From assembly GCF_000378485.1 (NCBI RefSeq), contig NZ_KB899967.1, positions 496,001 through 560,000 of the forward strand: a DNA stretch of 64,000 nt, given 5' to 3'. This document shows, one piece after another, positions 51,234 through 62,266 of the stretch; position 1 is the first letter of the stretch, and each line of letters starts with the position of its first letter. The notes below the pieces were generated by a model. That model did no database searches. It saw nothing but the letters and a program-made list of their open reading frames with translations, and was not told the DNA's origin. Position numbers and translations under genes: made by a program. The stretch comes from Flavobacterium rivuli WB 3.3-2 = DSM 21788. GTDB lineage: Bacteria; Bacteroidota; Bacteroidia; Flavobacteriales; Flavobacteriaceae.

Positions 51234-51606
51234 CTATAAGCTCTTTATATTGTTCGCTGCTTAATAACTCTTCAATTTCTGCAGGGTTGCTAAATTTAAC
51301 TTTAACCATCCATCCGTCGCCATAAGCATCAGCATTTACAGTTTCCGGTTTAGACTCAAGGCTGTCGTTAAAAGCAACGATCTCACCAGATAATGGTAAA
51401 AATAAATCAGAGACCGTTTTTACAGCTTCAACCGTTCCAAAAACCTCATCCTTTTCAAGCGTCTGGTCTAAGGTTTCTACTTCAACATATACAATATCGC
51501 CAAGTTCTTTTTGTGCAAAATCTGTAATGCCCACAGTTGCTGTGTCGCCTTCAATTTTAACCCATTCGTGGTCTTTAGTGTATTTTAATTCTGCAGGAAT
51601 ATTCAT
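51226..51606 (-). CDS. gcvH: Glycine cleavage system H protein
   Basis: 126 residues from [15 protein letters not shown]; an upstream start at 51633 adds nine residues not found in the family. The lipoyl-attachment Lys is Lys63 in [11 protein letters not shown]. The protein shuttles the aminomethyl group between P, T and L proteins. It is next to sprA in Flavobacterium, as here (68 bases downstream of its stop). Full length. Confidence 0.95.
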   Translation of the reverse strand: MNIPAELKYTKDHEWVKIEGDTATVGITDFAQKELGDIVYVEVETLDQTLEKDEVFGTVEAVKTVSDLFLPLSGEIVAFNDSLESKPETVNADAYGDGWMVKVKFSNPAEIEELLSSEQYKELIGA

Positions 51607-51674
51607 AGTTGTTAGTTTGTTTTGTTTAGGCAAATGTATGTTTTAAAAAAATAAATTTAAAATCTTTTTTTAGA

Positions 51675-54600
51675 TTAATTTCCAAAATTGTACCTCAGTG
51701 TAAACCCTGCACGTATGGTGGTAATAGGGAACGCGGTAGATATTACAGCTTTAGAGAATGAATGGTCGTAATAAAATATAGCCGTAAGGTTCTTACTAAA
51801 TGAATAATCGCCTGTTAACTTAAGCGTCCATATATCCTGGCCGCCGCCCAGCTGGTTGTTATCATAATCCAGGTAACGCACAATTGTCTGGTTTTTTCTC
51901 AACGTAAAGTCGGCCTTAAGGTTAATATCACTCTTAATAGTATTGGTAGGGTTATCTGCCAGTGTAGAGTTTATAATAACATCTTTAATACGGTAGCCCA
52001 GCCCTATTACATACTCGTTACCCTTAACCTCTGTAAGCAGGTTATTATCAAAACTTAAGTTAAGCGTACGGTCTTTACGTATCTCTGCGAGTATTTTAAG
52101 AGAGTTTTTCATCTCCATATCTACACGTATAAGCGGGTTAAACTGTTCTGCTAAGTTAACGTTAGATATAATGTTTTTAGGAATAAAGTTACCTGTATCA
52201 TTATTATCCCTTCTATCCGGGGTATTTGCATTATAATCAAGATTAGAGCGGTAAGAGTTAATATTGTAAGAGGCCTGGTAACGGCTTTGCAACGAGAAAC
52301 GCTTAAACCTGTCCTTAAAATATTTATAGCGCATTAAACCGGTGTACTTAATAAGCCAGTTAGGCAGCGGAGTATTGCGGAACATACCCGTACTTACATC
52401 TGCAGCATCCTGACCTGAATAAGCCGAAATGAATGATGGCAATAACACCACCTGGCTGTTTTTACCAAAACCTACAGGATATCCTGCATTTGCTGTAGCA
52501 AAAGCATCCGAGCCGGCTACATATCTTGGCACGGTAACTCCCGGCCCGTAATATTGCTCTGCCAGCCTGTTAGCTATAACAAGCCTGTTTTCCCTCATTT
52601 GGTCAAACGCTTCAGAACCATTTATGTCGCTCGTAGAAAATGCTGTTTTAATAAGTATAGTAGATACACTAAAGTTACCATAGTTGTAAGGAGAGCGCGG
52701 ATTGTATAAACCTGTAGCATCTACGTCATACTGCTCTGATGCATTTTCAGATGATTGTTTTTCGGCATTAAGGTCTATCGTTAAGTCCGGGAATAAGTCT
52801 ACTGTAGCTAAAAGGTTTAAACTTTTAGTGTTAACCGTTGTAAAACTTTGGTTAAAACTATCATAGTTTGTAAGATACCCTGCTTTGGCAGCTTCATAAC
52901 GCACATCGGCCTGGCTACCCCACACAAATCCGAGGCTTGGTTTTGTAGTACCAAAGAAACCTATAGAAGGTAGGTAACCCGGTAATACGGTACCATTATT
53001 TTCTTCATAAGTTATCTGTATGTTCTTAACACTGGTAGCAATACCTAATAATCCATTTACAAATACATTGCCGGTAGCCTCCGGTTTAGGGGCAGCCGTA
53101 ACTTTTTCTCCTGGTTTAGGGGCCGCCTTTGGCGCTGCATTTTTAGGGGCAACTTTTTTCTTAGGGCCAAGGCCTATGTATTTATAAAACAGGTCCATGC
53201 TAAGTGTAGCATTAAGTTTGTGCGAAGCCTTATTTTGTATGGTGTTACCCAGGTTGTAGGTAATCCCGTCATCTACAAACTCGGAAAACGCATCTGTAGC
53301 ACGCAGCCAGTTGTAACTTGCCGTATATCTGTATGTTGATTTAACAAAGCTAAACATAGGCAGTTTGTTTAACGGCAAATCGTAGTTTACCACAAAGTTC
53401 TGGGTATGGTTGTTAGCCTCTCCCGTATTCCAGAAATCGTTAAACACCGTTGCCCCTTCTATAGGCCTGTCTGTCTCAGCATCTATATAGTTCCTTACAA
53501 TATTACTGGTAGATACCTGGTAGTTAAGCGTAAGTGCTTTTGTAAGATTATAGTTAAAGCTGTACTGGTAATTAAAGAAATAATTTCTTCTGTACAACGG
53601 GCTTATTGCTATACCATCTACATCTACATTCCGGTACTGCTGCCTGTTGTATTGCCTGATTATATTAGAACTAAATGCTATATTAGACGGCAGATAATTA
53701 AAATTGAAATCGCTAAGCGCTTTCCAGTACTGGCTTTTTTTCATAAAAGCGGTGTTTTTAAACGGCTCTACCGGCTTGTTCTGAAATGCAAAATTATAAT
53801 CGGCCGTAACCCTTACCTGCTGGTCCAGCATGTCCTCAATTTCATAATCATGATGCTGTGTTTGGTTAAACGAGTAACCAAGCGTAACATTTTCCGGGTC
53901 ATAAACATGCTGTTTCTGTTCGGGAGCCCTGTCTTTTTTAACACCTATAAAGTTTATGCTCTTAGTTTTGGTATAATCTATAGCCCTGTTTTTAATATTA
54001 TCTTTATCGGCCTGAGATGTTGTAATATCTATCAACTGGTCCAGCTTAACGTCCTGGTAAAAAGGATCATATTCTGGCGTAATTATCTGCTCACCCACAC
54101 TGTAGTTAAACGGTATGTTTAAGTGCCACGATTTAGGCAAAAGCTTACCTGCACTAAGGTTAGTAATAAGGTTATACTGCTTGGTGTCTTCCCTGCTCCT
54201 CTCGTTAGGGCTTTGCTCTATGGTACCAAAGCCTATGGTACTTAAGTTACCTGTTGCGGACATTGTTAAAATATCAGCAAAATTAGTATCCATGGTTGCC
54301 ACAGCCGCCACACCGCCTTTATTATCCATATCGCTAAGGCGAAGCTCATTAAACCATACTTCTCCCCTTACGTGCCTTGCTACATATTCGCCATTTTGGT
54401 TATGGTTCAGCGCAAGATAATCTGTGTTATTCTTAACACCCACCATTATGGTACGCACGTAACCAAAGTTAGGGTTACCCTTAATACCTATCCTCATTTC
54501 GCCCACACCTGCCGGCATCGATGGGTCAAGCTGGTTAGCCGTCATGTAATAAACACCATTAGCATCGGGTGCGCCTGCATTGCTTTGTAATACCAGTATT

Positions 54601-57600
54601 TTAAGCTTGGTAAGCATATCAAGTGTAACAAGCACCTCGTTATCGGCAGGCCAAACCCTGTCTTCGCTCGAATTATTAAAAGGCGAAAGTTCAAGGGGTT
54701 TTTCTATCTGGTAAAAGTTATCTGTAAAGTCGTTACCAAAACGCAGGAAACCTATCATTTCATAATCCTTAATATTAGGGTCCGGTATAGGGCGCGGATC
54801 TGTTGGGTTGCTTCCTTCTATAGATAAAGCTTCGGCATGTAAAAACATCCTTAACTTTTTATACTGGCGCATATCTACGTTTACATTTTTAAATACGGCA
54901 CGGGAGTCGTTTGGCTCAAGGCCGGCATCAGTACTGTTAGATCCATTGGTAGCATATACCTTTAACGACAATGCCTGCTCATTTTGGTTTATTACAGCAT
55001 TATTACTGTATAACTGCTCGCGCACCACACCCGGAGGCGACACATAGCGTATAGGCACCCTGTCTCCGTTTTCCTGCACGTTTAAAGATATTACATCAAA
55101 ACCGGTAAGGTCGTTTGTATCGTCAGGGTCTGTATCTGTACCAATATCCATAGACTCGGTATACCTTCTCCATTCACTGCGCACTAAATCAAGCGCGCCT
55201 AAACGCAGGGTTACCTGTTTTTTAAAACCTGTCATTAATAACCTCATAAAACGTATAGAACGTAAATCGCTTATTTGGTTTATGCTTTCGCGTGTAGGTG
55301 CATCTATAGGCACTTTGTACAACAACCATCTTCCGGTAATGGTAGTACCATCACTGGCTTCTCTTCTAAAAGGCCTTTCGTCTACCACATAACCTACTCC
55401 TACAGCAGCACGCGGTGCAATAGGCACGCTAAACTTAAAGTAAGAATCTATGGTATTCATAGTGTTATCCTTATTGATGTCCTCAACATCCGGCAGGGTA
55501 GTAGAACCCCTGTTAGTATCGCCCACATCTACCGGCGAGTTGCCTTGGGTACCGTTATAATTTTTATATCGGTTTACAACACTACCATTTGCTGCCAGGA
55601 AAAACTGGTAGTTATCTCCTGCAGGGTCTTCGTAGCCCCCAAAAGCAGGGTTTGCATCTCTCTCTTCAACATCGTTTAAACCATCAAAACCTACATCCTG
55701 AAGCGCACGGTTAGCCCTATCGGTATCAAAAGCATAAATAAGCGATTGCGATACCGGCACTTTACCAAATACCGATGGAAAAACGGTGGCGCTGCCATCT
55801 GTACCAGGAAGCCCGTTTTCATATTGTTTTCTGTTATCTTTAAGGATATCTTCAGACATTTCACCCAGGTGAATCTCAAAAGTACCCGTATTGTCATCTG
55901 ATGTTATAGCATCTCCGGCAGTGGCACCTTCACTTTGATAAGGGTCCATCATCCAGAACTGTATGTACTCTACATTAGTTTGTTCAAAGTTTGTTGATGT
56001 TATAGAGCGCATAATAGCACCCCAGTTATTTACCGCGTCGGTTTCGGTAAAACCATTGGTAGGTGCAGCAATAGGGTTAAAGTTGTAAGGCCCCCTTTCC
56101 TGAGGGAAATAACTAAGATCGAGCGTAGTTACTACGTTTGTAGACCCCGGAACCACATCGGTTGCAGGATAAAGCTCTTCATAATAAATACGCCTGTTCT
56201 CATTTTGAGAAACATCCCTGTCAGAAAGGCCTGTAGGCCTCTGGCTACTGCCATAAAAAACGGGATCTATACTATACCAGGCAAGTTTTGCCCTGTGGTT
56301 GTTTGTAGCCGGGTCGTTTATGGCCGGCTCTACACCCCCTATTATAGGCACACTCGATAACGACCAGCCCGAAGCACCTCGCATATCTATAGTACTTTGA
56401 GAACCCTCAAAGTCGTCTACATAGGTTGTAGCCTCACCGCCAAACTGGTCTGCCTTAGAGGCTCCCGGTTTTAGCATTGCCACCTCTCCCCTAAATGAGA
56501 AGTTAGAAGGCACATCAGTATCTACAAAAGGCAGCTTGTTTACTAACCTTGTAAAGAAAGGCACCTCTGTACTGTATGTGGTATTAAGGCCAAAAATAGT
56601 ATTGTTTACAGACTCCTGCCCGTAGTTGGTTTTGCTTGTAAATGGCCTTTCGGACATGTTTAATAATGTAGCACCTACTAAAAACTTATCAGTAAATTTA
56701 TGTTCTACATTAACCCCTGCAAAACGCCTTGTTTGTTGTCCAAATGTGGCATTATTTTCTACAGATACTTCAATAGGCGTATTAGATGCCTGCAAAGACG
56801 TATCTAATATCTGCACGGTACCTATTTGATAGTTTACCGTATAGTCCTGCCCCTCTACTAAGGTACGGCCTCCGGCTGTAACTACTACAGACCCTTGCGG
56901 CACGTTAAATGCCCCAAGAGATATACCATTGCCACCGGTAGATTTAAAGCGCCCTCTTAACTGAAACTTATTTTTCTGGCTTTGCTGCTGTGCCGCTGCC
57001 TGCGTGCTCTTATAAAGCTCGCGGTATACATATTTTTTCTGGTTGGAGTTATACGCCTGGATGTCTGCAGCAAGATTACTGTTATAATCAGGATTTGGTG
57101 TAGGGTTATTTGTTCCCAGTTTATCATACAGGTATTCTCCAAAGGGCTCTACGCTTGTAAATATAATTCGCCCATTTTGTGTATCAACTGTAAGGCCACT
57201 CTGAAAATCGAAGAAACCGTCTCCGCCCGTTTGAGGGTCACCCGCATAAGTTAACCTGTCTAAGTTAAACACCCTTAGTAAAGGTGTATCTGCAACTTCT
57301 GCCTGGTTGCCGGTACCGTTAGGTAATGGCAATCCACCATCTACCGGAGGTATCGCAGGGTTTATATAATTTAATGGCGAAGGGTCTGTGTAAAGGATGT
57401 TAAAACGGAAATCTTCCTGAGATAACTGGTATGCATTTGGTATCTGGTAGATGTTTTTCATCATCAAATCCCAAACAGGAGTATCTACCTTTATAAGGTT
57501 ACTCTTAAGCATTTTTAATATAAGGCTCTGCGTAACCACATTAGTTACCTGATTGTCAGTATTGGTTTCGGGGGTTGTTGCTGCAACACCATCGGTACCA

Positions 57601-59111
57601 AACTCTCCTACCTGATATACATCTGCCCCTACCGTATATTGGTAAGCAACGGCAAGAACCTCGTCGTTATTAAGCTTTTGGTTTAACGATATGTACCCCA
57701 ACTGCGGATGATAAGTATACTCACTGCTTGTAAGCTTACGTGCATTTTCCAGTTTAGAGTAATCCCTGCCCTCGCTGGCAGAAAGCGGTGCCCTAAAGCT
57801 GCCTGCGCTGGTAGTAACAATTTCTCTTATCGAATTTTCTAATAAACTTGTCCCTGTACCAACTACTTCGGGGTTAAGCTTATTGTTGCCATTATCCGGG
57901 TAGCTGTCCGTCGGTACATTATAAAATATATCGCCGGCACTGTTAAAACCTACTGCCTCGTTACTAATATCTGCACCCTCCGGCACACCCGGCGTAGGGC
58001 TTACTTTAGTTAATCGCGACTCACCTAAATCCTGTAGTGCTATAATATTTCTCGAATTATTTTCGGCAGGATTAATACGGTTTTGCTTGTTAGTAACCCA
58101 AACCTCTATACGCGTAATTTGTACACGGCTGTCTATTTGCGGATAAACAATCAATGCTTTATCATAACGATTACGGAAATATTGCGACAGGAAGTAGTGC
58201 CTGTCTGCATCATACTCGTTTGCAAAAAGGGCAAAATCCTGCACGGTACCACCACCCTGTGCCGTTACTGTTTTGGTTTGCGATTTTTGCTCTGAATAAA
58301 TACCAGTTATTGTAGTTTTACCAAACTGGAACTGCGCCTTTACACCAAAAAGGCTCTGCGCACCCCTAACAAGCGAGTTAGACAGTGGGAAACTTACATT
58401 ACCTATTTCTATCTTCTGGATGATATCATCCTCTGTAGGGGTATATTCAAGCTTAATAAGATTCTGGAAAGCAAAGGTAGACTCTGTATCATAATTTGCA
58501 TTAACAGCAAGCCTTGTACCCACTTTTCCCTGGAGGCTCATACTTATACGCTGGTCGAAATCGAAGGTAAAAGTCTTCCTGTTACGAGGCGATATTGCCG
58601 GGTTATCCTGTTTTGTGTAACGTACACCAAGATCCATCTCTACAGATCCCTGCGGCTTAACATCTATGGTGTTACTACCAAATATTGTCTCGAAAAAACT
58701 GGAATTTACATAGTAGCGCGGCAAAAGGTCTTTTTGCTGTTTCTCTGTACCCTTACCATCTATAGCCTTAGATTTTTGCTTATAATAATCACGCATAGAT
58801 TCGCGAAGCACAAGCTCCTCAAACTGCTCGGGCGTTAGTATTATAGGATAGGTAATATTAAAACCCTCCATCTTATTGGTATAAATATACCTGTTGGTTA
58901 CAGGGTCATACGTGTATGCCGCTATAATGCTGTTGGGGTTGTTAAGTTCTATCTTACCACTATTATAGCCTTTTATGGTGTCGCGGGACGCCTCATTATC
59001 TTCATCCTCTTCAACAACCTGGGCCTGGGCCAAAACGCTGATGAACAAAAATAATAATGAAAAGCTATATTTTAGTTTTGTATAAAATTCTTTAGAGTAC
59101 TCTGTTTTCAA
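51675..59111 (-). CDS. sprA: SprA, type IX secretion system translocon / gliding protein
   Basis: 2478 residues, similar to known SprA (about 2400). The signal peptide ends in LAQAQ, followed by an acidic DEDNEAS stretch. The body is a giant 36-strand beta-barrel-type outer membrane protein, with many aromatic strands such as KRFSLQSRYQASYNINSY and an end in TIRAGFTLRYNFGN, a typical outer membrane C-terminal Phe. A Lys/Pro/Ala-rich low-complexity insertion (about residues 1984-2014) stands out. It exports gliding adhesins and enzymes bearing C-terminal type IX signals. Neighbours maeB, ruvA and gcvH are the usual ones. Confidence 0.97.
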   Translation of the reverse strand: MKTEYSKEFYTKLKYSFSLLFLFISVLAQAQVVEEDEDNEASRDTIKGYNSGKIELNNPNSIIAAYTYDPVTNRYIYTNKMEGFNITYPIILTPEQFEELVLRESMRDYYKQKSKAIDGKGTEKQQKDLLPRYYVNSSFFETIFGSNTIDVKPQGSVEMDLGVRYTKQDNPAISPRNRKTFTFDFDQRISMSLQGKVGTRLAVNANYDTESTFAFQNLIKLEYTPTEDDIIQKIEIGNVSFPLSNSLVRGAQSLFGVKAQFQFGKTTITGIYSEQKSQTKTVTAQGGGTVQDFALFANEYDADRHYFLSQYFRNRYDKALIVYPQIDSRVQITRIEVWVTNKQNRINPAENNSRNIIALQDLGESRLTKVSPTPGVPEGADISNEAVGFNSAGDIFYNVPTDSYPDNGNNKLNPEVVGTGTSLLENSIREIVTTSAGSFRAPLSASEGRDYSKLENARKLTSSEYTYHPQLGYISLNQKLNNDEVLAVAYQYTVGADVYQVGEFGTDGVAATTPETNTDNQVTNVVTQSLILKMLKSNLIKVDTPVWDLMMKNIYQIPNAYQLSQEDFRFNILYTDPSPLNYINPAIPPVDGGLPLPNGTGNQAEVADTPLLRVFNLDRLTYAGDPQTGGDGFFDFQSGLTVDTQNGRIIFTSVEPFGEYLYDKLGTNNPTPNPDYNSNLAADIQAYNSNQKKYVYRELYKSTQAAAQQQSQKNKFQLRGRFKSTGGNGISLGAFNVPQGSVVVTAGGRTLVEGQDYTVNYQIGTVQILDTSLQASNTPIEVSVENNATFGQQTRRFAGVNVEHKFTDKFLVGATLLNMSERPFTSKTNYGQESVNNTIFGLNTTYSTEVPFFTRLVNKLPFVDTDVPSNFSFRGEVAMLKPGASKADQFGGEATTYVDDFEGSQSTIDMRGASGWSLSSVPIIGGVEPAINDPATNNHRAKLAWYSIDPVFYGSSQRPTGLSDRDVSQNENRRIYYEELYPATDVVPGSTNVVTTLDLSYFPQERGPYNFNPIAAPTNGFTETDAVNNWGAIMRSITSTNFEQTNVEYIQFWMMDPYQSEGATAGDAITSDDNTGTFEIHLGEMSEDILKDNRKQYENGLPGTDGSATVFPSVFGKVPVSQSLIYAFDTDRANRALQDVGFDGLNDVEERDANPAFGGYEDPAGDNYQFFLAANGSVVNRYKNYNGTQGNSPVDVGDTNRGSTTLPDVEDINKDNTMNTIDSYFKFSVPIAPRAAVGVGYVVDERPFRREASDGTTITGRWLLYKVPIDAPTRESINQISDLRSIRFMRLLMTGFKKQVTLRLGALDLVRSEWRRYTESMDIGTDTDPDDTNDLTGFDVISLNVQENGDRVPIRYVSPPGVVREQLYSNNAVINQNEQALSLKVYATNGSNSTDAGLEPNDSRAVFKNVNVDMRQYKKLRMFLHAEALSIEGSNPTDPRPIPDPNIKDYEMIGFLRFGNDFTDNFYQIEKPLELSPFNNSSEDRVWPADNEVLVTLDMLTKLKILVLQSNAGAPDANGVYYMTANQLDPSMPAGVGEMRIGIKGNPNFGYVRTIMVGVKNNTDYLALNHNQNGEYVARHVRGEVWFNELRLSDMDNKGGVAAVATMDTNFADILTMSATGNLSTIGFGTIEQSPNERSREDTKQYNLITNLSAGKLLPKSWHLNIPFNYSVGEQIITPEYDPFYQDVKLDQLIDITTSQADKDNIKNRAIDYTKTKSINFIGVKKDRAPEQKQHVYDPENVTLGYSFNQTQHHDYEIEDMLDQQVRVTADYNFAFQNKPVEPFKNTAFMKKSQYWKALSDFNFNYLPSNIAFSSNIIRQYNRQQYRNVDVDGIAISPLYRRNYFFNYQYSFNYNLTKALTLNYQVSTSNIVRNYIDAETDRPIEGATVFNDFWNTGEANNHTQNFVVNYDLPLNKLPMFSFVKSTYRYTASYNWLRATDAFSEFVDDGITYNLGNTIQNKASHKLNATLSMDLFYKYIGLGPKKKVAPKNAAPKAAPKPGEKVTAAPKPEATGNVFVNGLLGIATSVKNIQITYEENNGTVLPGYLPSIGFFGTTKPSLGFVWGSQADVRYEAAKAGYLTNYDSFNQSFTTVNTKSLNLLATVDLFPDLTIDLNAEKQSSENASEQYDVDATGLYNPRSPYNYGNFSVSTILIKTAFSTSDINGSEAFDQMRENRLVIANRLAEQYYGPGVTVPRYVAGSDAFATANAGYPVGFGKNSQVVLLPSFISAYSGQDAADVSTGMFRNTPLPNWLIKYTGLMRYKYFKDRFKRFSLQSRYQASYNINSYRSNLDYNANTPDRRDNNDTGNFIPKNIISNVNLAEQFNPLIRVDMEMKNSLKILAEIRKDRTLNLSFDNNLLTEVKGNEYVIGLGYRIKDVIINSTLADNPTNTIKSDINLKADFTLRKNQTIVRYLDYDNNQLGGGQDIWTLKLTGDYSFSKNLTAIFYYDHSFSKAVISTAFPITTIRAGFTLRYNFGN

Positions 59112-59114
59112 GGA

Positions 59115-59696
59115 CTATAAATTTTTTAATGCTTGTTTTATAATTGCTTCTACGGTGGCTGCGGGGGTCTCTTTAACAATTTTTTCGACAGCTTTTTCTG
59201 CCAACTTCTTGTTAAAGCCTAAGACCTCCAAGGCAGATAACGCCTCTTCTCTGTTTGTATTGTAACCCGAAATAGAAACTTCGTCTAAATCGTATAGTTT
59301 TAACACTTTATCCTTTAAGTCCAGTATAATACGTTGCGCTGTTTTTGTACCAATGCCTTTTATAGATTGTATGGTAACTACATTGCCGGAACCTATAGCC
59401 TGTATAACCTCTTTAGGCTCTAAGGACGAAAGCATGGTCCTGGCAATGCTTGCCCCAACCCCTGATACCGACAGTAATAGTTTAAAAAGTTCCCTTTCGG
59501 CCTTCTCCACAAAACCAAAAAGCGTGTGGGCATCTTCTTTTATCTGCAAAAAAGTATACAGTTTTATCTTTTCCGAATCCGGCAGGAGCGAATACGTGTG
59601 CAATGAAATATTAACGTGGTAGCCCACGCCATGGCAGTCTATTACCACTTCGGTAGGCGTTTTTTCTACCATTCTCCCCTCAAGATGTGCTATCAT
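59115..59696 (-). CDS. ruvA: Holliday junction DNA helicase RuvA
   Basis: 193 residues with the three RuvA domains: OB-fold (MIAHLEGRMVEKTPTEVVID, 1-62), helix-hairpin-helix domain (LLSVSGVGASIARTMLSSL and IQSIKGIGTKTAQRIILDLK), and a C-terminal domain (about 145-193). It binds four-way junctions and loads RuvB. Three bases from sprA start. Confidence 0.95.
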   Translation of the reverse strand: MIAHLEGRMVEKTPTEVVIDCHGVGYHVNISLHTYSLLPDSEKIKLYTFLQIKEDAHTLFGFVEKAERELFKLLLSVSGVGASIARTMLSSLEPKEVIQAIGSGNVVTIQSIKGIGTKTAQRIILDLKDKVLKLYDLDEVSISGYNTNREEALSALEVLGFNKKLAEKAVEKIVKETPAATVEAIIKQALKNL

Positions 59697-59753
59697 AGAT
59701 ATTTTTTAAACCGTACCAAAAATAACAAATTTATGTTACCCCACACCAATGTG

Positions 59754-62045
59754 CTATTTTTTAGGCATTTTAAGGCGCTTTTCTTTTTCCTGTGCATCTA
59801 CAACAGCTACGGCCGCCATGTTTACCATCTCTTCTACACTGGCGCCAAATTGTACTATGTGCACCGGCTTGTCCATACCCATCATGATGGGGCCTATAGA
59901 TACTACCCTGTCAAGCTCCTTTAGCAGTTTATAAGTAATATTAGCCGACTCAAGGTTAGGGAATATAAGTGTATTTACTTTTTTACCGGCAAGTTTAGAG
60001 AACGGAAATTTATTTTGGTGCATTTCCTGGTTAAGCGCAAAGTCGGCTTGTATCTCTCCATCTACAAGAAGGTCTGGGTGGCTTTTATGCAATATAGATA
60101 CTGCCTGGCGCACCTTTACGGCGCTTGGCTCTGTAGAGGAGCCAAAGTTAGAGAACGATACCATGGCAATAACAGGCTCTATGCCAAACAGCCTTGCGGT
60201 ACGTGCGGTAAGTATGGCAATATTTGCCAGTTCTTCGGCTGTAGGGTTAGGATTTATAGCAGTGTCCGATAAAAATACCGGGCCGCGCTTGGTAAGCATC
60301 ATGTTAGTGGTAGCCACACGGCTCACACCCTCTGCCCTGTTAATCAACTGTAAAATAGGCTTTACAGATGATGGGTAGCTTCGCGAATAACCGGTTATCA
60401 TAGCATCGGCATGGCCCATATTTACCATCATTGCGGCAAAATAGTTACGCTGGCGCATCCATTTTTGTGCATCGAGGTAGTTTATGCCCCTGCGCTGCCT
60501 TGATTGCCAAAACACCTGTGCATACTGGTTAAGCCTGTCGTTTTCAAGATCGGTCTTAGGGTCTACAATAAGCACATCATTATCAAAACCTATTTCTTCT
60601 TTAAGCTCTATAATAGTTTCGCGGTTACCTAAAAGTATAGGCTCGCCTATGCCCTCTTCCATAACAATTTGTGCAGCCTTAAGCACATCAAGCTGGTCGG
60701 CTTCCGCAAAAACAATACGTTTAGGGTCGGTCTTGGCGCGGTTGGTAAGCAGGCGCACCATTTTATTATCGTTACCCAAACGCTCTAATAGTTCTTCGCC
60801 ATATTTATCCCAGTCGGTAATAGGCTTTTGTGCCACACCGCTCTCCATAGCGGCACGTGCCACAGCAGGAGCCACTACGGCAATAAGCCTTGGGTCGAAT
60901 GGTTTAGGGATAATATAATCGCGGCCAAAGTTAAGTTTGGTTTCGCCATAAGCTATATTAACCTGCTCCGGCACACTTGCTTTTGCAAGTTCTGCAAGGG
61001 CGTGTACGGCAGCCATTTTCATAGCCTCGTTTATTTTTGTAGCCCTTACATCCAGCGCTCCCCTAAAAATATATGGGAAGCCGAGTACGTTATTAACCTG
61101 GTTAGGATGGTCGCTACGGCCAGTAGCCATAATAACATCTTTACGGGTAGCTATGGCAAGGTTGTAATCAATTTCGGGTATTGGGTTAGCCATGGCAAAA
61201 ACAATAGGGTCTGGCGCCATGGTAAGCAGCATCTCTGCAGTAAGCACATTACCTACAGAAAGGCCAAGGAACATATCGGCATTTTTAACAGCTTCTGCAA
61301 GCGGTTTTTGTTCGCCATCCTGTGCATATTTTAAGTGCATAGGCAACAGGTTTACCCTGCTCTTTACGATCATGCCGTCAATATCAAACATGGTAATATT
61401 CTCTGCCTTAACCCCAAGTAGCAGGTACAGGGCCGCACATGAAAGTGCTGCAGAACCCGCTCCTGATATTACTATTTTAAGGTCTCCGAGTTTTTTACCG
61501 GCAAGGTCGGCTGCATTTATAAGGGCTGCCGATGAAATGATGGCCGTACCGTGCTGGTCATCATGCATTACAGGGATATTAAGCTCTTCTACCAGCCTTC
61601 TTTCAATCTCGAAAGATTCCGGTGCCTTAATATCCTCCAGGTTAATACCACCAAAGGTTGGGGCTATATTTTTAACCGTTTCTATAAACTTATCTACATC
61701 TTTAGTATCTACCTCAATATCAAAAACATCAATATCGGCAAATATTTTAAACAAAAGGCCTTTGCCCTCCATAACCGGTTTAGAAGCCTCCGGGCCTATA
61801 TCGCCCAGGCCAAGAACGGCAGTACCGTTACTTATTACAGCTACAAGGTTACCTTTTGCGGTGTATTTATATACGTTAGTTACATCTTTTGCAATTTCCA
61901 GGCAGGGCTCTGCAACACCGGGCGAATAAGCCAGGGAAAGGTCTCTTTGGGTTGCATAAGGTTTAGTGGGTACTACCTGAATTTTTCCGGGGTGGGGCTT
62001 TGCGTGGTATAGCAAGGCTTCCCTTCTTTTGCTGTATTGGTTCAT
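59754..62045 (-). CDS. maeB: NADP-dependent malic enzyme fused to a phosphotransacetylase domain
   Basis: 763 residues. N-terminal malic domain (1-150) with DLSLAYSPGVAEPCLEIAKD, then the Rossmann domain (about 165-400) with MHDDQHGTAIISSAALINAA and VISGAGSAALSCAALY. From about 430 a phosphate acetyltransferase-like domain (VFAEADQLDVLKAAQIVMEE, then GHADAMITGYSRSYPSS), which is regulatory or inactive in many MaeB. Converts malate to pyruvate with NADPH. Own -7 element TACCTTTG on the minus strand (62080-62073). First gene of the maeB-ruvA-sprA-gcvH line. Confidence 0.95.
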   Translation of the reverse strand: MNQYSKRREALLYHAKPHPGKIQVVPTKPYATQRDLSLAYSPGVAEPCLEIAKDVTNVYKYTAKGNLVAVISNGTAVLGLGDIGPEASKPVMEGKGLLFKIFADIDVFDIEVDTKDVDKFIETVKNIAPTFGGINLEDIKAPESFEIERRLVEELNIPVMHDDQHGTAIISSAALINAADLAGKKLGDLKIVISGAGSAALSCAALYLLLGVKAENITMFDIDGMIVKSRVNLLPMHLKYAQDGEQKPLAEAVKNADMFLGLSVGNVLTAEMLLTMAPDPIVFAMANPIPEIDYNLAIATRKDVIMATGRSDHPNQVNNVLGFPYIFRGALDVRATKINEAMKMAAVHALAELAKASVPEQVNIAYGETKLNFGRDYIIPKPFDPRLIAVVAPAVARAAMESGVAQKPITDWDKYGEELLERLGNDNKMVRLLTNRAKTDPKRIVFAEADQLDVLKAAQIVMEEGIGEPILLGNRETIIELKEEIGFDNDVLIVDPKTDLENDRLNQYAQVFWQSRQRRGINYLDAQKWMRQRNYFAAMMVNMGHADAMITGYSRSYPSSVKPILQLINRAEGVSRVATTNMMLTKRGPVFLSDTAINPNPTAEELANIAILTARTARLFGIEPVIAMVSFSNFGSSTEPSAVKVRQAVSILHKSHPDLLVDGEIQADFALNQEMHQNKFPFSKLAGKKVNTLIFPNLESANITYKLLKELDRVVSIGPIMMGMDKPVHIVQFGASVEEMVNMAAVAVVDAQEKEKRLKMPKK

Positions 62046-62072
62046 TCGTTTTCGCTATTGTTATAGAACTCG

Positions 62073-62080
62073 CAAAGGTA
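62073..62080 (-). promoter_or_regulatory. Bacteroidota -7 element of maeB
   Basis: TACCTTTG on the minus strand, matching TAnnTTTG, about 28 bases before the maeB ATG. Confidence 0.6.
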
Positions 62081-62266
62081 AGCGTCTCGTTTTAAATGGG
62101 AAATTTTTAACGCTATTCTTTTTTACAGTCCATAATGATAGCAACGTAAAACATAAACTTATTTATTTGCCAAAATGCCTTTGCTTTTGTTAGTGCATCT
62201 GTGATTTTAATACGAATATCCGGCACAACTATAAAAAATGTATATTTGATACTTAAACCAGACAAC